From positions 42,965 to 106,964 of the forward strand of contig NZ_VJZS01000010.1 in NCBI RefSeq assembly GCF_007097385.1: a stretch of 64,000 nucleotides of DNA, written 5' to 3'. The stretch is from Flavobacterium sp. ZT3R18 (GTDB lineage Bacteria > Bacteroidota > Bacteroidia > Flavobacteriales > Flavobacteriaceae). The position numbers were made by a program, and so were the translations under genes. Positions 26,093 to 35,202 of the stretch are shown here, one piece after another; the first letter of the stretch is position 1; the number at the start of each line of letters is the position of its first letter. Under the pieces are notes generated by a model. The model searched no databases, was not told where the DNA came from, and worked only from the letters and a program-made list of their open reading frames with translations.

Positions 26093-28840
26093 TTAATTAG
26101 TAAGATTTCTTTTTTCCCATTTAATGTCGCTAAGGATACCAGATTTGATTCCGATAAAAAAGTTCCAACTGGCATTATCGCCAAAAGGAGTCCAGTTAAA
26201 ATCCATTCTCCAGCTCAATAAATCCCTTTCAAATCGAAGTTGTGTAAATGTAACTCCTTTTTGTACAAAATCATACCCTGTAGAAATTCCTGCTTTCCAT
26301 TTGGGAGTAAGGTCTCCATTGGCAGAGATCATAATAGAATTTCCAATTATTTTCTTTTCTCTATTGTTGTTTCCATAAGTAAGCGAGTATGCAAAAGTCA
26401 TGTCCCAAGGCAGTTTTGATCTAAAGAATTCGGATATTTTATCTTCTTCATCTTCATTTTCAAATTGACTTTTTCGAACACTCCCAACATCAATGTCCGA
26501 ACCAAATAAATCATCGCCTCGTCCTCCGTTTTTAAGACTTTGAGTGTTTTTATCCTTTTTGGTTCCTTTGTTGTCAATAGAATAATTCATGGTTAGATTT
26601 GCACTGGTCATTCTAAACAAGCTTCCACCATTATTTATATTAAAAATATCAATTCTTTTTCCGGCATTGTCAATAGCATAGGGATCTAAGGTCGCACCAA
26701 AATTGGCAGACAATTTATTGTCGAAAAATTGGGTTCCACCGCTAACTCTCACAGGAGACCACGCAAGTTCAGTGGCATTAACGTTATAGCTAGTTGACAA
26801 ATTTAAATTGTTTAGCAGCATGATTTTTTTGGCTTCTGTTTTCGTGCTGTCCTTGTCTGTAACTTTTGCTTCAAATGTGTTGCTAAGATTTATACCCAAA
26901 AAATTAGATTTATTCATGCCAGGGGAACCGTAAATTCCTCCTTCAAATCGAGTGTAATCTTTTCGCATCGTTCCGCTTGCATCGGTGGCGTACGTATCAT
27001 AGTATTTCTCAAAACTGGGAGTGTAACTATGCGAAATAGACGGACGCATTACGTGTCGTATGGATTGTATTTTTTTATCGTCGCCAAAATTAAATGTACC
27101 ATATATAGTTGTTCCTAAGCTTGTAGAAGAGGAGTAGGTTCTATAGGTATCAAAGCCTTTTATGGTTGTTGTTACAACAGTATTTACCTGTTCATCATAT
27201 CGTTTGTTAATAGTCTTAAAATACCAAACTTCCTCATAATTTAAAGAGGTAGAAACGCTAAAATGTTTAAAGACCTTAAAGTTGGTACTTAATGGGATAG
27301 TATGTTGAAATCCAATATCTGCATCTCTAAACATTTCGGGTTTGAAAAATAAAGAATCGGTTGTTTTAAAGCTGTTTTTTCCGTTTAAATTATACTGCAA
27401 GTTGATGTTCTTGATAAACCCTTTTTTCGCACCATCATTTAATGCAAAAGGATACATACGATCTACACTAAACTGTAAGGTAGGAAGTGTCATATTGATT
27501 TCTTTAGTTTGCGTATTTTGGGAATGCGTTGCAGTTAAGGATATTCTTGATTGAGGAACTGAATTAAAAACGGTGCTATACGATATAGAAGAACTCAAAG
27601 TGTTGTTTAAAGAGGAACCAACATTGATTTGGTTTATGGTTTTCTTAAAATAAGCACTACTACCAAGATTCACAGATGCTGAAAATGTAGAATTAGGATT
27701 TGCTTTTGAATCTTGTGAGTGAGACCACTGAATGTTGTATATTTTGGTCTTTGAATAATCTGGATACCCTCTTTGGCTAGTAATGTTGTTTTCAAAACGA
27801 ACATTAAAGTTTCCTTGAAAATGGTATCTATTGGCGTAGGATGATTGTGCTGCTATACCATAACTTCCATTGGTGTAATAATCGCCGGTTAATGTCAAAT
27901 TGTAATAATCACTCAAGGCAAAATAATACCCCCCATTTTGGAGTGAAAAACCTTTGGTATTAGAATCGTTATAGGAAGGAAGGATAATCCCCGATGTGCT
28001 TGTTTCTTTTGAAAGTGGGAAATAAGCAAACGGAAGAAATAATGGCGTAGGAACACCAGCAATTACCATATTAGTAAATCCGGTTACAATTTTTTTACCT
28101 GGGGTAAATTTAATTTTATTGGTTTGAAAATAGTATTCTGGATTATCAATGTCTTTTGCGGTTGTAAATCTGGCACCTTTTAGGAAATATACAGAGTCGT
28201 TTTCTTTTTTGGTGATAGCCGCTTTTACATTAAATTCTCCTTGATTGGATCTTGAGTTCCAGATTAATGCTTTCTTAGTTTTAAAATTAAAACGTATAGA
28301 ATCTGGTTCTATAACATTGGAACCTTGTTTAAAATTTGGAAATTGGGTGTAATTGCCTAAAGAATCTTTTATTCTACCGGCATAAACTTCGTTTTTTTCG
28401 TAATCCATAACGATAATACCCGACTTCAATTCTACATCTTGATAGTATAATTCGGCTTTGTCGTATAAGGTAATGTGTTTTTTCTTCTGATCTATTTTGA
28501 CATAGTTTTCAGCTTTGTACTTGACTTTGCTGTCAAGAAACCCTTTTTTGACTTTAACAGTATCTAATCGTACCGTGTCAGTTTTAACTTCAACCACGGG
28601 TTTATCGACACTTTTCTTAGTGTTAGGAGTTTTAACTCCTTGTCTGTTAGTGGTTATGGAGGGCTTTTCCTTTTTTATATCTTGTGAATATAAATTACTA
28701 GATCCTAAAGACAGGAAAAATGATAGTAAAACGATATTAAATAAGTTTGTATACAAAGGTTTAAATGCTATTTTTGTAAAATGAAGGCTTGTGTATTCGC
28801 GGGTCAAAATTACATATAAATTTTTGTCAAAAATAATCAA
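26093..28840 (-). CDS. lptD: LPS-assembly protein LptD homologue
   Basis: The product is up to 915 aa. The N-terminal part (about residues 80-300) is the OstA/LptA-like beta-jellyroll with YKAENYVKID and the VMDYEKNEVYAG pattern, followed by a C-terminal outer-membrane barrel. It inserts lipopolysaccharide into the outer leaflet. The ATG at 28840 lies upstream of a TAATTTTG promoter element on the minus strand (plus positions 28805-28812). A TTG at 28754-28756, directly before a better signal peptide ending LYSQ, may therefore be the true start. The gene is divergent from the amidase. Confidence 0.9.
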   Translation of the reverse strand: MIIFDKNLYVILTREYTSLHFTKIAFKPLYTNLFNIVLLSFFLSLGSSNLYSQDIKKEKPSITTNRQGVKTPNTKKSVDKPVVEVKTDTVRLDTVKVKKGFLDSKVKYKAENYVKIDQKKKHITLYDKAELYYQDVELKSGIIVMDYEKNEVYAGRIKDSLGNYTQFPNFKQGSNVIEPDSIRFNFKTKKALIWNSRSNQGEFNVKAAITKKENDSVYFLKGARFTTAKDIDNPEYYFQTNKIKFTPGKKIVTGFTNMVIAGVPTPLFLPFAYFPLSKETSTSGIILPSYNDSNTKGFSLQNGGYYFALSDYYNLTLTGDYYTNGSYGIAAQSSYANRYHFQGNFNVRFENNITSQRGYPDYSKTKIYNIQWSHSQDSKANPNSTFSASVNLGSSAYFKKTINQINVGSSLNNTLSSSISYSTVFNSVPQSRISLTATHSQNTQTKEINMTLPTLQFSVDRMYPFALNDGAKKGFIKNINLQYNLNGKNSFKTTDSLFFKPEMFRDADIGFQHTIPLSTNFKVFKHFSVSTSLNYEEVWYFKTINKRYDEQVNTVVTTTIKGFDTYRTYSSSTSLGTTIYGTFNFGDDKKIQSIRHVMRPSISHSYTPSFEKYYDTYATDASGTMRKDYTRFEGGIYGSPGMNKSNFLGINLSNTFEAKVTDKDSTKTEAKKIMLLNNLNLSTSYNVNATELAWSPVRVSGGTQFFDNKLSANFGATLDPYAIDNAGKRIDIFNINNGGSLFRMTSANLTMNYSIDNKGTKKDKNTQSLKNGGRGDDLFGSDIDVGSVRKSQFENEDEEDKISEFFRSKLPWDMTFAYSLTYGNNNREKKIIGNSIMISANGDLTPKWKAGISTGYDFVQKGVTFTQLRFERDLLSWRMDFNWTPFGDNASWNFFIGIKSGILSDIKWEKRNLTN
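28805..28812 (-). promoter_or_regulatory. Bacteroidota -7 element of lptD
   Basis: On the minus strand it reads TAATTTTG, an exact match to TAnnTTTG. Transcription would begin near 28798, below the upstream ATG at 28840. No clear -33 TTG is found at the usual distance. Confidence 0.45.
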
Positions 28841-28889
28841 ATGATAAATTTATAACGGAAGTCTTATAATTAAATTAACTTTTAGAATT

Positions 28890-30032
28890 ATGTTTTCAAA
28901 AAATAAATTTAAAGTCACTATAACTTTATTTTTCGCAATTTTTAGTTTTTCATTTGCAGGTTTTGCACAATCGTCTTCCAAATTCATTGTTGTTTTGGAT
29001 GCGGGTCATGGCGGTAAAGATGATGGGGCAAAGTATAATGGCAATAAAGAGAAAGACTTAACCTTGGCAGTCACCTTAAAAGTGGGTAAATTATTAGAAC
29101 AAAATCCAAGTGTTGATTTGATATATACCCGAAAAACAGATGAATTCATAGAACTTAGAGAAAGAGCAAAAATTGCCAATCGTGCTAATGCAAATTTATT
29201 TGTCTCCATTCATTGTAATGCAAATAAGAGTTCAACACCAAATGGGAGTGAGACCTATGTAATGGGTATGTCAAGAGCAAATATGAATTTTGAAGTTTCA
29301 AAAGCAGAAAACTCCGTGATTTTTTTAGAAGATAATTACAAGAAAGCCTATAAAGGTTTTGATCCAAACAACCCAGAAACATTAATAGGGTTGAAAATGG
29401 TGCAAGAAAATAATTTAACTAGTAGCATCGACCTTGCAAATAAAATACAGAATAATTTCTCAAACTCTTCAGCTATAAAATCAAGGGGAATAAAACAAGA
29501 ACCACTATGGGTTTTAGATGCTTCTATAATGCCTGGAGTTTTAATTGAGATAGGTTTTGTTTCTAGTCCAATTGATGTGGTTTTTCTAGAATCCGAAAAT
29601 GGTCAAAATGATATTGCTAAATCTATTGCAGATGCTATTGTAAGTTATAAAAATGAATATTTTGGAGATGGAGGAGCTGAATTTTTAGAAGAAAAACCTT
29701 CTCAAAATGTCATTGAAAATAAAATTAAAGTGAATGACTCTTCTCAAATTAATACTCCAATAATAATAAAAGACACTTTAGGATCTATTTATAAAGTTCA
29801 GTTATCGGCCAGTAAAAAGAAGATCGCTTTAGAATCTAAAAACTTTAAAGGATTAAAAAATGTTTCAATGCTATACGAAGATCAGATTTATAAATATTTT
29901 TTTGGAGAAACAACAGATTATATGGAAGCAAAAAATCAATTGAAAGAAGCTAAATCAAAAGGATATGATTCTGCGTTTTTAATTGCCTATAAAAATGGAA
30001 AAAAAATAAGCATACAAGAAGCGATTAAATAG
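28890..30032 (+). CDS. N-acetylmuramoyl-L-alanine amidase (Amidase_3) with SPOR-like tail
   Basis: This 380-aa exported enzyme cleaves the amide bond between muramic acid and the peptide stem. The signal peptide ends FAQS at about residue 27. Zinc ligands are seen as DAGHGGKDDG (His40), Glu55 and SIHCNA (His108), and the catalytic Glu is in VLIEIGFVSS (about residue 218). The C-terminal 80 residues look like a SPOR-type domain that binds denuded glycan, suggesting septal action. It is divergent from lptD. Confidence 0.92.
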   Translation: MFSKNKFKVTITLFFAIFSFSFAGFAQSSSKFIVVLDAGHGGKDDGAKYNGNKEKDLTLAVTLKVGKLLEQNPSVDLIYTRKTDEFIELRERAKIANRANANLFVSIHCNANKSSTPNGSETYVMGMSRANMNFEVSKAENSVIFLEDNYKKAYKGFDPNNPETLIGLKMVQENNLTSSIDLANKIQNNFSNSSAIKSRGIKQEPLWVLDASIMPGVLIEIGFVSSPIDVVFLESENGQNDIAKSIADAIVSYKNEYFGDGGAEFLEEKPSQNVIENKIKVNDSSQINTPIIIKDTLGSIYKVQLSASKKKIALESKNFKGLKNVSMLYEDQIYKYFFGETTDYMEAKNQLKEAKSKGYDSAFLIAYKNGKKISIQEAIK

Positions 30033-30236
30033 TTTTCAGTTTTAAGTCTCAGTTTTCAGAGTTGTCACTAAACATTGCAATTCATTTTCTTAACAATATT
30101 TGTAAAAAAGAGAGTCTGTTTTGAAAGTGTTTTTAAAATCAATATCCTTTTTAGACGGAAAACTGAGACAAAAAACTATGACTGCGACTGAAAACTGCGA
30201 CTGCGACTGAAAACTGCGACCTGAATAGTTATAATA
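30033..30236. repeat. text-like CTGCGACTGAAA tandem and inverted repeat
   Basis: GTCTCAGTTTTC (30046-30057) pairs with GAAAACTGAGAC (30158-30169). Then units of ACTGCGACTGAAA repeat three times with one expanded unit (30181-30228). No coding frame is open across them. Confidence 0.7.
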
Positions 30237-30263
30237 ATAATTACAATTTCGAATATTTTATAT

Positions 30264-30271
30264 TAGATTTG
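30264..30271 (+). promoter_or_regulatory. Bacteroidota -7 element of the MCE gene
   Basis: TAGATTTG matches TAnnTTTG exactly and lies 20 nt before the TTG start. No clear -33 TTG is seen. Confidence 0.4.
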
Positions 30272-30291
30272 CAAAAAAAAAGACATAAATT

Positions 30292-31242
30292 TTGAAAATT
30301 ACAAGAGAAATAAAAACGGCCATTTTAGTACTTACGTCAATTTTATTGTTCATTTGGGGGTACAGTTTTCTAAAAGGTAAAGACCTATTTAATAATTATA
30401 AAACATTTTTTGTTGAGTATTCAAATGTAGAGGGATTAGCCCCTTCAGCTCCAGTAACGATAAACGGTCTTATTGTTGGCAAGGTTAAAACTATAACAAT
30501 TAGTGATACAGGAACTTTGTTAGTTGAATTGCAATTAAGTACTGATTTTCCTATTTCTAAAACAAGTACAGCAACGCTATATGACGGGAGTCTTATAGGA
30601 GGTAAACAAATAGCAGTTCACCCTAATTTTAAGGATAAAACTATTGCAGAAAACGGGGATTATTTAGTAGGTAATACGCAAGCCAGTTTAATGGATTCAT
30701 TAGGTGGAAAATTATCACCTGTTGCGGCTAAGGTCGAAAAAGTATTGACCAGTGCGGATCAATTAATTGCTGGGCTTAATACTGTTTTGGACGCTAAAGG
30801 ACAAGAAGATTTAAAAAAGACTTTGGCGGAGTTGAGCGAAACGATGGCGCAATTTCATAAAGTTTCATTGAGCGCCAATAGTATTTTGGACGAAAATAAA
30901 GGACAATTAAAAGGGGTTGTATCCAATTTTAATAAAGTATCTAGTGACTTTTCTAAAATATCGGATTCCTTAAATAAAGCCGATTTAGGAAAAACAGTTA
31001 GGAATTTGAATGCCGCTTTAGCTAAAGTGGATGGCCTTATGAGAGATTTAGATTCTGGAAAAGGAACAATGGGAAAATTACTTAAAGATGAAGCACTTTA
31101 TAAAAATTTAGAAAAAACTTCAAAAGAATTGGACTTGCTTTTACAAGATGTTCGATTAAATCCAACACGATATGTAAATGTTTCTGTTTTCGGAAAGAAA
31201 AATAAACCTTATGTTACACCAAACGATTCTATAAAAAAATAA
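30292..31242 (+). CDS. MCE-domain (MlaD-like) lipid-transport protein
   Basis: This 316-aa protein is anchored by one N-terminal membrane helix (about residues 9-26). A single MCE domain follows (about 37-115, with YSNVEGLAPSAPVTINGL), then a coiled-coil C-terminal half. MCE proteins carry phospholipids across the periplasm for Mla-type ABC systems. The start is TTG, chosen because no ATG lies upstream in frame and because it gives the normal helix. No mlaE or mlaF is adjacent. The Fe-S gene follows 11 nt later. Confidence 0.9.
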   Translation: MKITREIKTAILVLTSILLFIWGYSFLKGKDLFNNYKTFFVEYSNVEGLAPSAPVTINGLIVGKVKTITISDTGTLLVELQLSTDFPISKTSTATLYDGSLIGGKQIAVHPNFKDKTIAENGDYLVGNTQASLMDSLGGKLSPVAAKVEKVLTSADQLIAGLNTVLDAKGQEDLKKTLAELSETMAQFHKVSLSANSILDENKGQLKGVVSNFNKVSSDFSKISDSLNKADLGKTVRNLNAALAKVDGLMRDLDSGKGTMGKLLKDEALYKNLEKTSKELDLLLQDVRLNPTRYVNVSVFGKKNKPYVTPNDSIKK

Positions 31243-31253
31243 AAAACTAGTAT

Positions 31254-32588
31254 ATGGGTTATCTTAGTAATGTGTTATTTGCCATAGTATTGATCATCGG
31301 ATTTGGATATTTTTATTCAAGTGTCAAGAAAATAATTAGAAATATAAATCTAGGTGTCGCTGTAGATCGTAAAGATAATGCAAAGGCAAGATGGAAAAAT
31401 ATGGCTATGATTGCGCTTGGACAGTCAAAAATGGTAAAAAGACCTGTTGCGGGCGCGCTTCATATTATCGTATATGTTGGATTTATAATCATCAATATCG
31501 AATTATTAGAGATCATCATTGATGGTTTATTCGGAACCCATAGAATTTTTGCCTCTATAGGAGTAGTTTATGATGTTTTAATTGCTTCTTTTGAAATATT
31601 GGCTTTTTTAGTCTTATTTGCTGTTACAGTATTTTTGATAAGAAGAAATGTCGTTAAGCTGAGACGATTTATACATTCTGATTTAAAAGGCTGGCCAAAA
31701 AGCGATGCTAATTATATCTTGTATTTTGAGATTACTTTGATGACTTTGTTTTTATTGATGAATGCCTCCGATTTGCATTTGCAAAACGTTCCTGGTGGAT
31801 TTTCTCATTTTATAAAAGCGGGATCTTTCCCTATTAGTCAGTTCATAGCACCTGTTTTTAACGGAATGTCTAATGAGTTGGTTATGTTGCTAAATGAAGG
31901 ATTCTGGTGGGTGCACATTGTTGGTATTTTGGTATTTATGAACTATTTGTATTTCTCAAAACACCTTCATATTTTATTGGCTTTCCCAAATACTTACTTC
32001 GCTAATTTAAAGCCACAAGGACAGTTTGATAATTTAGCTTCTGTAACTGCCGAAGTAAAATTGATGATGGATCCAAACGCCGACCCATTTGCGGCAGCGC
32101 CAGTTTCAGAAAATGATGTTCCTAGTAAATTTGGAGCCAGCGATATTCAGGATTTAAATTGGGTTCAGTTATTGAACGCCTATACGTGTACCGAATGTGG
32201 TCGTTGTACATCTTCTTGTCCAGCAAATCTAACCGGTAAAAAATTGTCTCCTCGTAAAATTATGATGGACACGAGAGATAGAATTGAGGAAGTTGGAAAA
32301 AACATAGATGCCAATAAAGGTATCTTTGTACCGGATAACAAATCATTATTAAATGATTATATAACTCCAGAAGAATTGTGGGCTTGTACTTCATGCAACG
32401 CTTGTGTTGAGGAATGTCCTGTAAATATCAGTCCGCTTTCTATCATTATGGATATGAGACGTTATCTTGTTATGGAACAAAGTGCTGCGCCAATGCCTAT
32501 AAATGCGATGATGACCAATATTGAGAACAATGGTGCTCCTTGGCAATACAGTCAACAAGATCGATTGAACTGGAAAAATGAAAATTAG
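31254..32588 (+). CDS. membrane Fe-S protein (HdrC/LutB-like)
   Basis: This 444-aa protein has five to six N-terminal membrane helices (about residues 1-250) resembling a heme b/quinone-binding subunit. A cytoplasmic ferredoxin module follows with two 4Fe-4S motifs, CTECGRCTSSCP (about residue 312) and CTSCNACVEECP (about 378). It probably passes electrons between quinone and the CCG-domain partner encoded 87 nt downstream. The arrangement recalls the Hdr, GlpC and LutAB families. The donor and acceptor are unknown. Confidence 0.88.
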   Translation: MGYLSNVLFAIVLIIGFGYFYSSVKKIIRNINLGVAVDRKDNAKARWKNMAMIALGQSKMVKRPVAGALHIIVYVGFIIINIELLEIIIDGLFGTHRIFASIGVVYDVLIASFEILAFLVLFAVTVFLIRRNVVKLRRFIHSDLKGWPKSDANYILYFEITLMTLFLLMNASDLHLQNVPGGFSHFIKAGSFPISQFIAPVFNGMSNELVMLLNEGFWWVHIVGILVFMNYLYFSKHLHILLAFPNTYFANLKPQGQFDNLASVTAEVKLMMDPNADPFAAAPVSENDVPSKFGASDIQDLNWVQLLNAYTCTECGRCTSSCPANLTGKKLSPRKIMMDTRDRIEEVGKNIDANKGIFVPDNKSLLNDYITPEELWACTSCNACVEECPVNISPLSIIMDMRRYLVMEQSAAPMPINAMMTNIENNGAPWQYSQQDRLNWKNEN

Positions 32589-32675
32589 TCTTGTTAAGAT
32601 TTTCTTTTAAATAAAAATATAAAAATACTTGCAAATAGATACTTTAGAGCCTTTTGCAAAAAAACATAAAAAGTT

Positions 32676-33467
32676 ATGTCAGAAAGTTTAATAGTGCCAA
32701 CAATGGCCGAAATGCTAGCCCAAGGAAAACAACCAGAAGTTCTATTTTGGGTAGGTTGTGCAGGAAGTTTTGACGATAGAGCAAAGAAAATCACTAAAGC
32801 GTTTGTGCGAATATTAAATCGTGCCAATGTATCTTTTGCAGTTCTTGGTACAGAAGAAAGTTGTACTGGAGATCCCGCAAAAAGAGCAGGAAATGAATTC
32901 TTGTTTCAAATGCAGGCCATGATGAATATCGAGGTGCTTAATGCCTATGAAGCAAAGAAAATTGTTACTGCTTGTCCGCATTGTTTTAATACTTTGAAAA
33001 ATGAATATCCAGAATTGGGTGGTCATTATGAAGTTGTACATCACACGGAATTTCTTAAATCATTATTAGATTCAGGTCGATTAACTATCGAGGGAGGACA
33101 ATTTAAAGGAAAACGAATTACTTTTCACGACCCTTGTTATTTGGGTAGAGCCAATAATGTTTATGAAGCGCCAAGAGAATTAATTCAGAAATTGGATGCC
33201 GAATTAATTGAAATGAAACGTTCCAAAGCGAATGGTTTATGTTGTGGAGCGGGTGGTGCACAAATGTTTAAAGATGCTGAACCTGGAAACAAAGAAATTA
33301 ATGTCGAAAGAACAGAAGATGCTCTTGAAACCAAACCAGACATCATTGCAGCAGGTTGTCCTTTTTGCAATACCATGATGACAGACGGTGTTAAAAACAA
33401 GGAAAGAGAAGGTGATGTTAAAGTAATGGACATCGCTGAGTTAATTGCCAACGCTCAAGATTTATAA
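32676..33467 (+). CDS. CCG-domain Fe-S oxidoreductase (HdrB/LutA-like)
   Basis: This 263-aa soluble protein has two cysteine-rich CCG domains: VGCAGSFDDRAKK at about residues 27-39 with CPHCFN near 108, and GLCCGAGGAQMF near 186-197 with GCPFCN near 227. These ligate an unusual 4Fe-4S cluster in heterodisulfide reductase B, GlpC and LutA. With the upstream membrane subunit it likely forms a two-part quinone-linked oxidoreductase. Lactate or glycolate oxidation is possible, but no FAD subunit is adjacent. Confidence 0.9.
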   Translation: MSESLIVPTMAEMLAQGKQPEVLFWVGCAGSFDDRAKKITKAFVRILNRANVSFAVLGTEESCTGDPAKRAGNEFLFQMQAMMNIEVLNAYEAKKIVTACPHCFNTLKNEYPELGGHYEVVHHTEFLKSLLDSGRLTIEGGQFKGKRITFHDPCYLGRANNVYEAPRELIQKLDAELIEMKRSKANGLCCGAGGAQMFKDAEPGNKEINVERTEDALETKPDIIAAGCPFCNTMMTDGVKNKEREGDVKVMDIAELIANAQDL

Positions 33468-33575
33468 AACCTCACCCCAGCCCCTCTCCAAAGAAGTGAG
33501 GCGCAAACTACAGGTTTTTAAATCTAAAATCTGCTCCCGATAGCTATCGGGACTAAAATCTAAAATCATAAATCC
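33468..33575. repeat. dispersed CCTCACCCCAGCCCCTCTCC repeat and palindrome
   Basis: Just after the CCG gene, 33471-33490 reads CCTCACCCCAGCCCCTCTCC, a GC-rich word common between Bacteroidota genes. It is followed by TCCCGATAGCTATCGGGA (33535-33552), a perfect 18-bp palindrome flanked by AATCTAAAATC direct repeats. Confidence 0.7.
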
Positions 33576-33577
33576 CC

Positions 33578-34060
33578 ATGTTTGTCCCTTTTGAAAATTT
33601 ACCCGAAGAATCTAGAATTTGGATTTATCAATCGAATAGAAAATTTTCGGATGCCGAGTTTTCCGAAATCGAAACTGATTTGAAATCATTCCTTAACGAA
33701 TGGGCGGCACACGGAACTAGCCTAGAATCTTCTTATTTATTGAAGTACAATCGATTTATTATTCTTGCCGTAAATCAAGATGTGCAAGCAGCAACGGGTT
33801 GTTCTATAGATTCCTCAGTTGAATTTATTCAAAGCTTAGAAAAGAAGTACAGTGTAGATTTATTGGATAAAATGAATGTAACGTTTAAACTGGGAGAGCA
33901 TATAGCTCACAAGACCTTGATTGATTTTAAGAAAATGGTTAAAGACAAAGCGGTTACCGAGAATACAATTGTCTTTAATAATTTGGTTAACAATATCGAA
34001 GAGTTCAATGAATCTTGGGAAGTCCCTGCTATGGATAGCTGGCATAGTCGTTTTTTTTAA
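33578..34060 (+). CDS. conserved Bacteroidota protein, often called ABC transporter ATPase
   Basis: This 160-aa protein of a family conserved in Flavobacteriia usually carries the product name ABC transporter ATPase. I see no Walker A, Walker B or signature motif, so that name is not supported. The sequence is soluble, with CSIDSSVEFIQSLEKKY in the middle and an aromatic-rich end (WHSRFF). The function is unknown. It lies 19 nt before the PAP2 gene. Confidence 0.8.
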   Translation: MFVPFENLPEESRIWIYQSNRKFSDAEFSEIETDLKSFLNEWAAHGTSLESSYLLKYNRFIILAVNQDVQAATGCSIDSSVEFIQSLEKKYSVDLLDKMNVTFKLGEHIAHKTLIDFKKMVKDKAVTENTIVFNNLVNNIEEFNESWEVPAMDSWHSRFF

Positions 34061-34079
34061 ACTAATTTATAAATTCACT

Positions 34080-34694
34080 ATGTCTAAAGTTCTTTCTTTT
34101 TTTTTACTGTTTTTTTGTTTTTCGATTTCAAATGCCCAAAATTCTGACATTGATCTTTTGAAGAAGATTAATGGCAACAGAAATACTAACATCGAATCTG
34201 GAATGGTTGGTATTACAAATAGTGTTATGCCTATTAGTATAGGAACTCCTATTATTATTTATGCTGTTGGATTAATCGAAAAAGACAGTCTCACAAAGAA
34301 AAAAGCATTATTTATAGGAGAAACTTTTGCTGCTTCGGCATTTGTTACTTTGGTGTTAAAGAGTGCTACTAAAAGAGATAGACCTTATGTTACCTATCCT
34401 GAAATAGATAACGTTGTAGAAGAATCTAGTTATTCATTTCCTTCAGGGCATACTTCATTGGCTTTTGCTACAGCTACATCATTGAGTATGGCTTACCCGA
34501 AATGGTATGTTATTGCCCCATCGTTTTTGTGGGCTGGTGCGGTTGGATATTCCCGTATGTATCTTGGCGTGCATTATCCTACTGATGTTTTGGCAGGCGC
34601 AATTGTTGGTAGTGGTTCTGCTTTTTTGTGTTATAAATTGAATAAATGGATTAATAAGAAAAGAGCACCTCATCAAAAAAAGCTTTGGGAGTAA
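34080..34694 (+). CDS. PAP2-family membrane phosphatase
   Basis: This 204-aa membrane phosphatase of the PAP2 superfamily acts on lipid phosphates or undecaprenyl pyrophosphate. Motif 1 KSATKRDRP, motif 2 SYSFPSGHTS and motif 3 YSRMYLGVHYPTD are intact. The start at 34080 is preferred because it yields a signal peptide ending SNAQ; an upstream ATG at 33921 would overlap the previous gene by 140 nt. It is the last gene before the metal island. Confidence 0.92.
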   Translation: MSKVLSFFLLFFCFSISNAQNSDIDLLKKINGNRNTNIESGMVGITNSVMPISIGTPIIIYAVGLIEKDSLTKKKALFIGETFAASAFVTLVLKSATKRDRPYVTYPEIDNVVEESSYSFPSGHTSLAFATATSLSMAYPKWYVIAPSFLWAGAVGYSRMYLGVHYPTDVLAGAIVGSGSAFLCYKLNKWINKKRAPHQKKLWE

Positions 34695-34780
34695 TTGTTT
34701 GATTTTCGATATATCCGGTTTAGTTATATTTTGGTTTTAAAATTTACTTTGTTTTAATTTTAAAACGTATTTTTGCTTTT

Positions 34781-35095
34781 GTGAAATGGACTAGCACTAT
34801 ATTATCAATTCTTTTTTTATTTCTTTCTTGTTTGCCTTGCGCAGATAAGGAAGGTAGTAGTTCGTCTCAAAATGTTATTGTAAAAAGTAGTTCAGAACAT
34901 AATCAAGATAATGATGCTTGTTCTCCTTTTTGCGTTTGTAATTGTTGTAGTTCTCAAGTCTTTGCTTTTAATAGTATTTCTACTTTTAGCTTTATTATTA
35001 TCAAAAAGCAAGTTGAAAATCGTATTCCAGAATACAAATCAGTTCTTACTTCCAATTTCTACGGAAGTATTTGGCAACCCCCTCAGATAGTATAA
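34781..35095 (+). CDS. small exported Cys-rich protein (DUF6660-like)
   Basis: This 104-aa protein starts at GTG and has an N-terminal hydrophobic signal segment. A central cysteine cluster CSPFCVCNCC (about residues 47-56) is likely to bind metal, and a second hydrophobic stretch follows at about 62-75. Members of this family commonly precede CusA/CzcA efflux genes in Bacteroidota, as here, and may sense or buffer metal. The function is inferred from context. Confidence 0.7.
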   Translation: MKWTSTILSILFLFLSCLPCADKEGSSSSQNVIVKSSSEHNQDNDACSPFCVCNCCSSQVFAFNSISTFSFIIIKKQVENRIPEYKSVLTSNFYGSIWQPPQIV

Positions 35096-35100
35096 TGAAA

Positions 35101-35154
35101 CCTAATTCCAATTAGTATTGGAAATTAGGATAGAGAGTTGTGGCTTCTCCACAA
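35101..35154 (+). promoter_or_regulatory. paired hairpins before the RND efflux gene
   Basis: CCTAATTCCAAT pairs with ATTGGAAATTAGG (35101-35129) with one bulge, and TTGTGG pairs with CCACAA (35138-35154). They lie in the 107-nt leader between the Cys-rich gene and the pump gene. They could act as a terminator/attenuator or a processing site. Confidence 0.4.
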
Positions 35155-35202
35155 AATAATAGACTTTTTCAGGTCTGATTTCTCATTCATTATATTTAAA
35201 AA

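Noticed and set aside
33921..34079. Upstream start for the PAP2 phosphatase
   Set aside because: It would overlap the previous gene by 140 nt and bury the clear signal peptide that starts at 34080.
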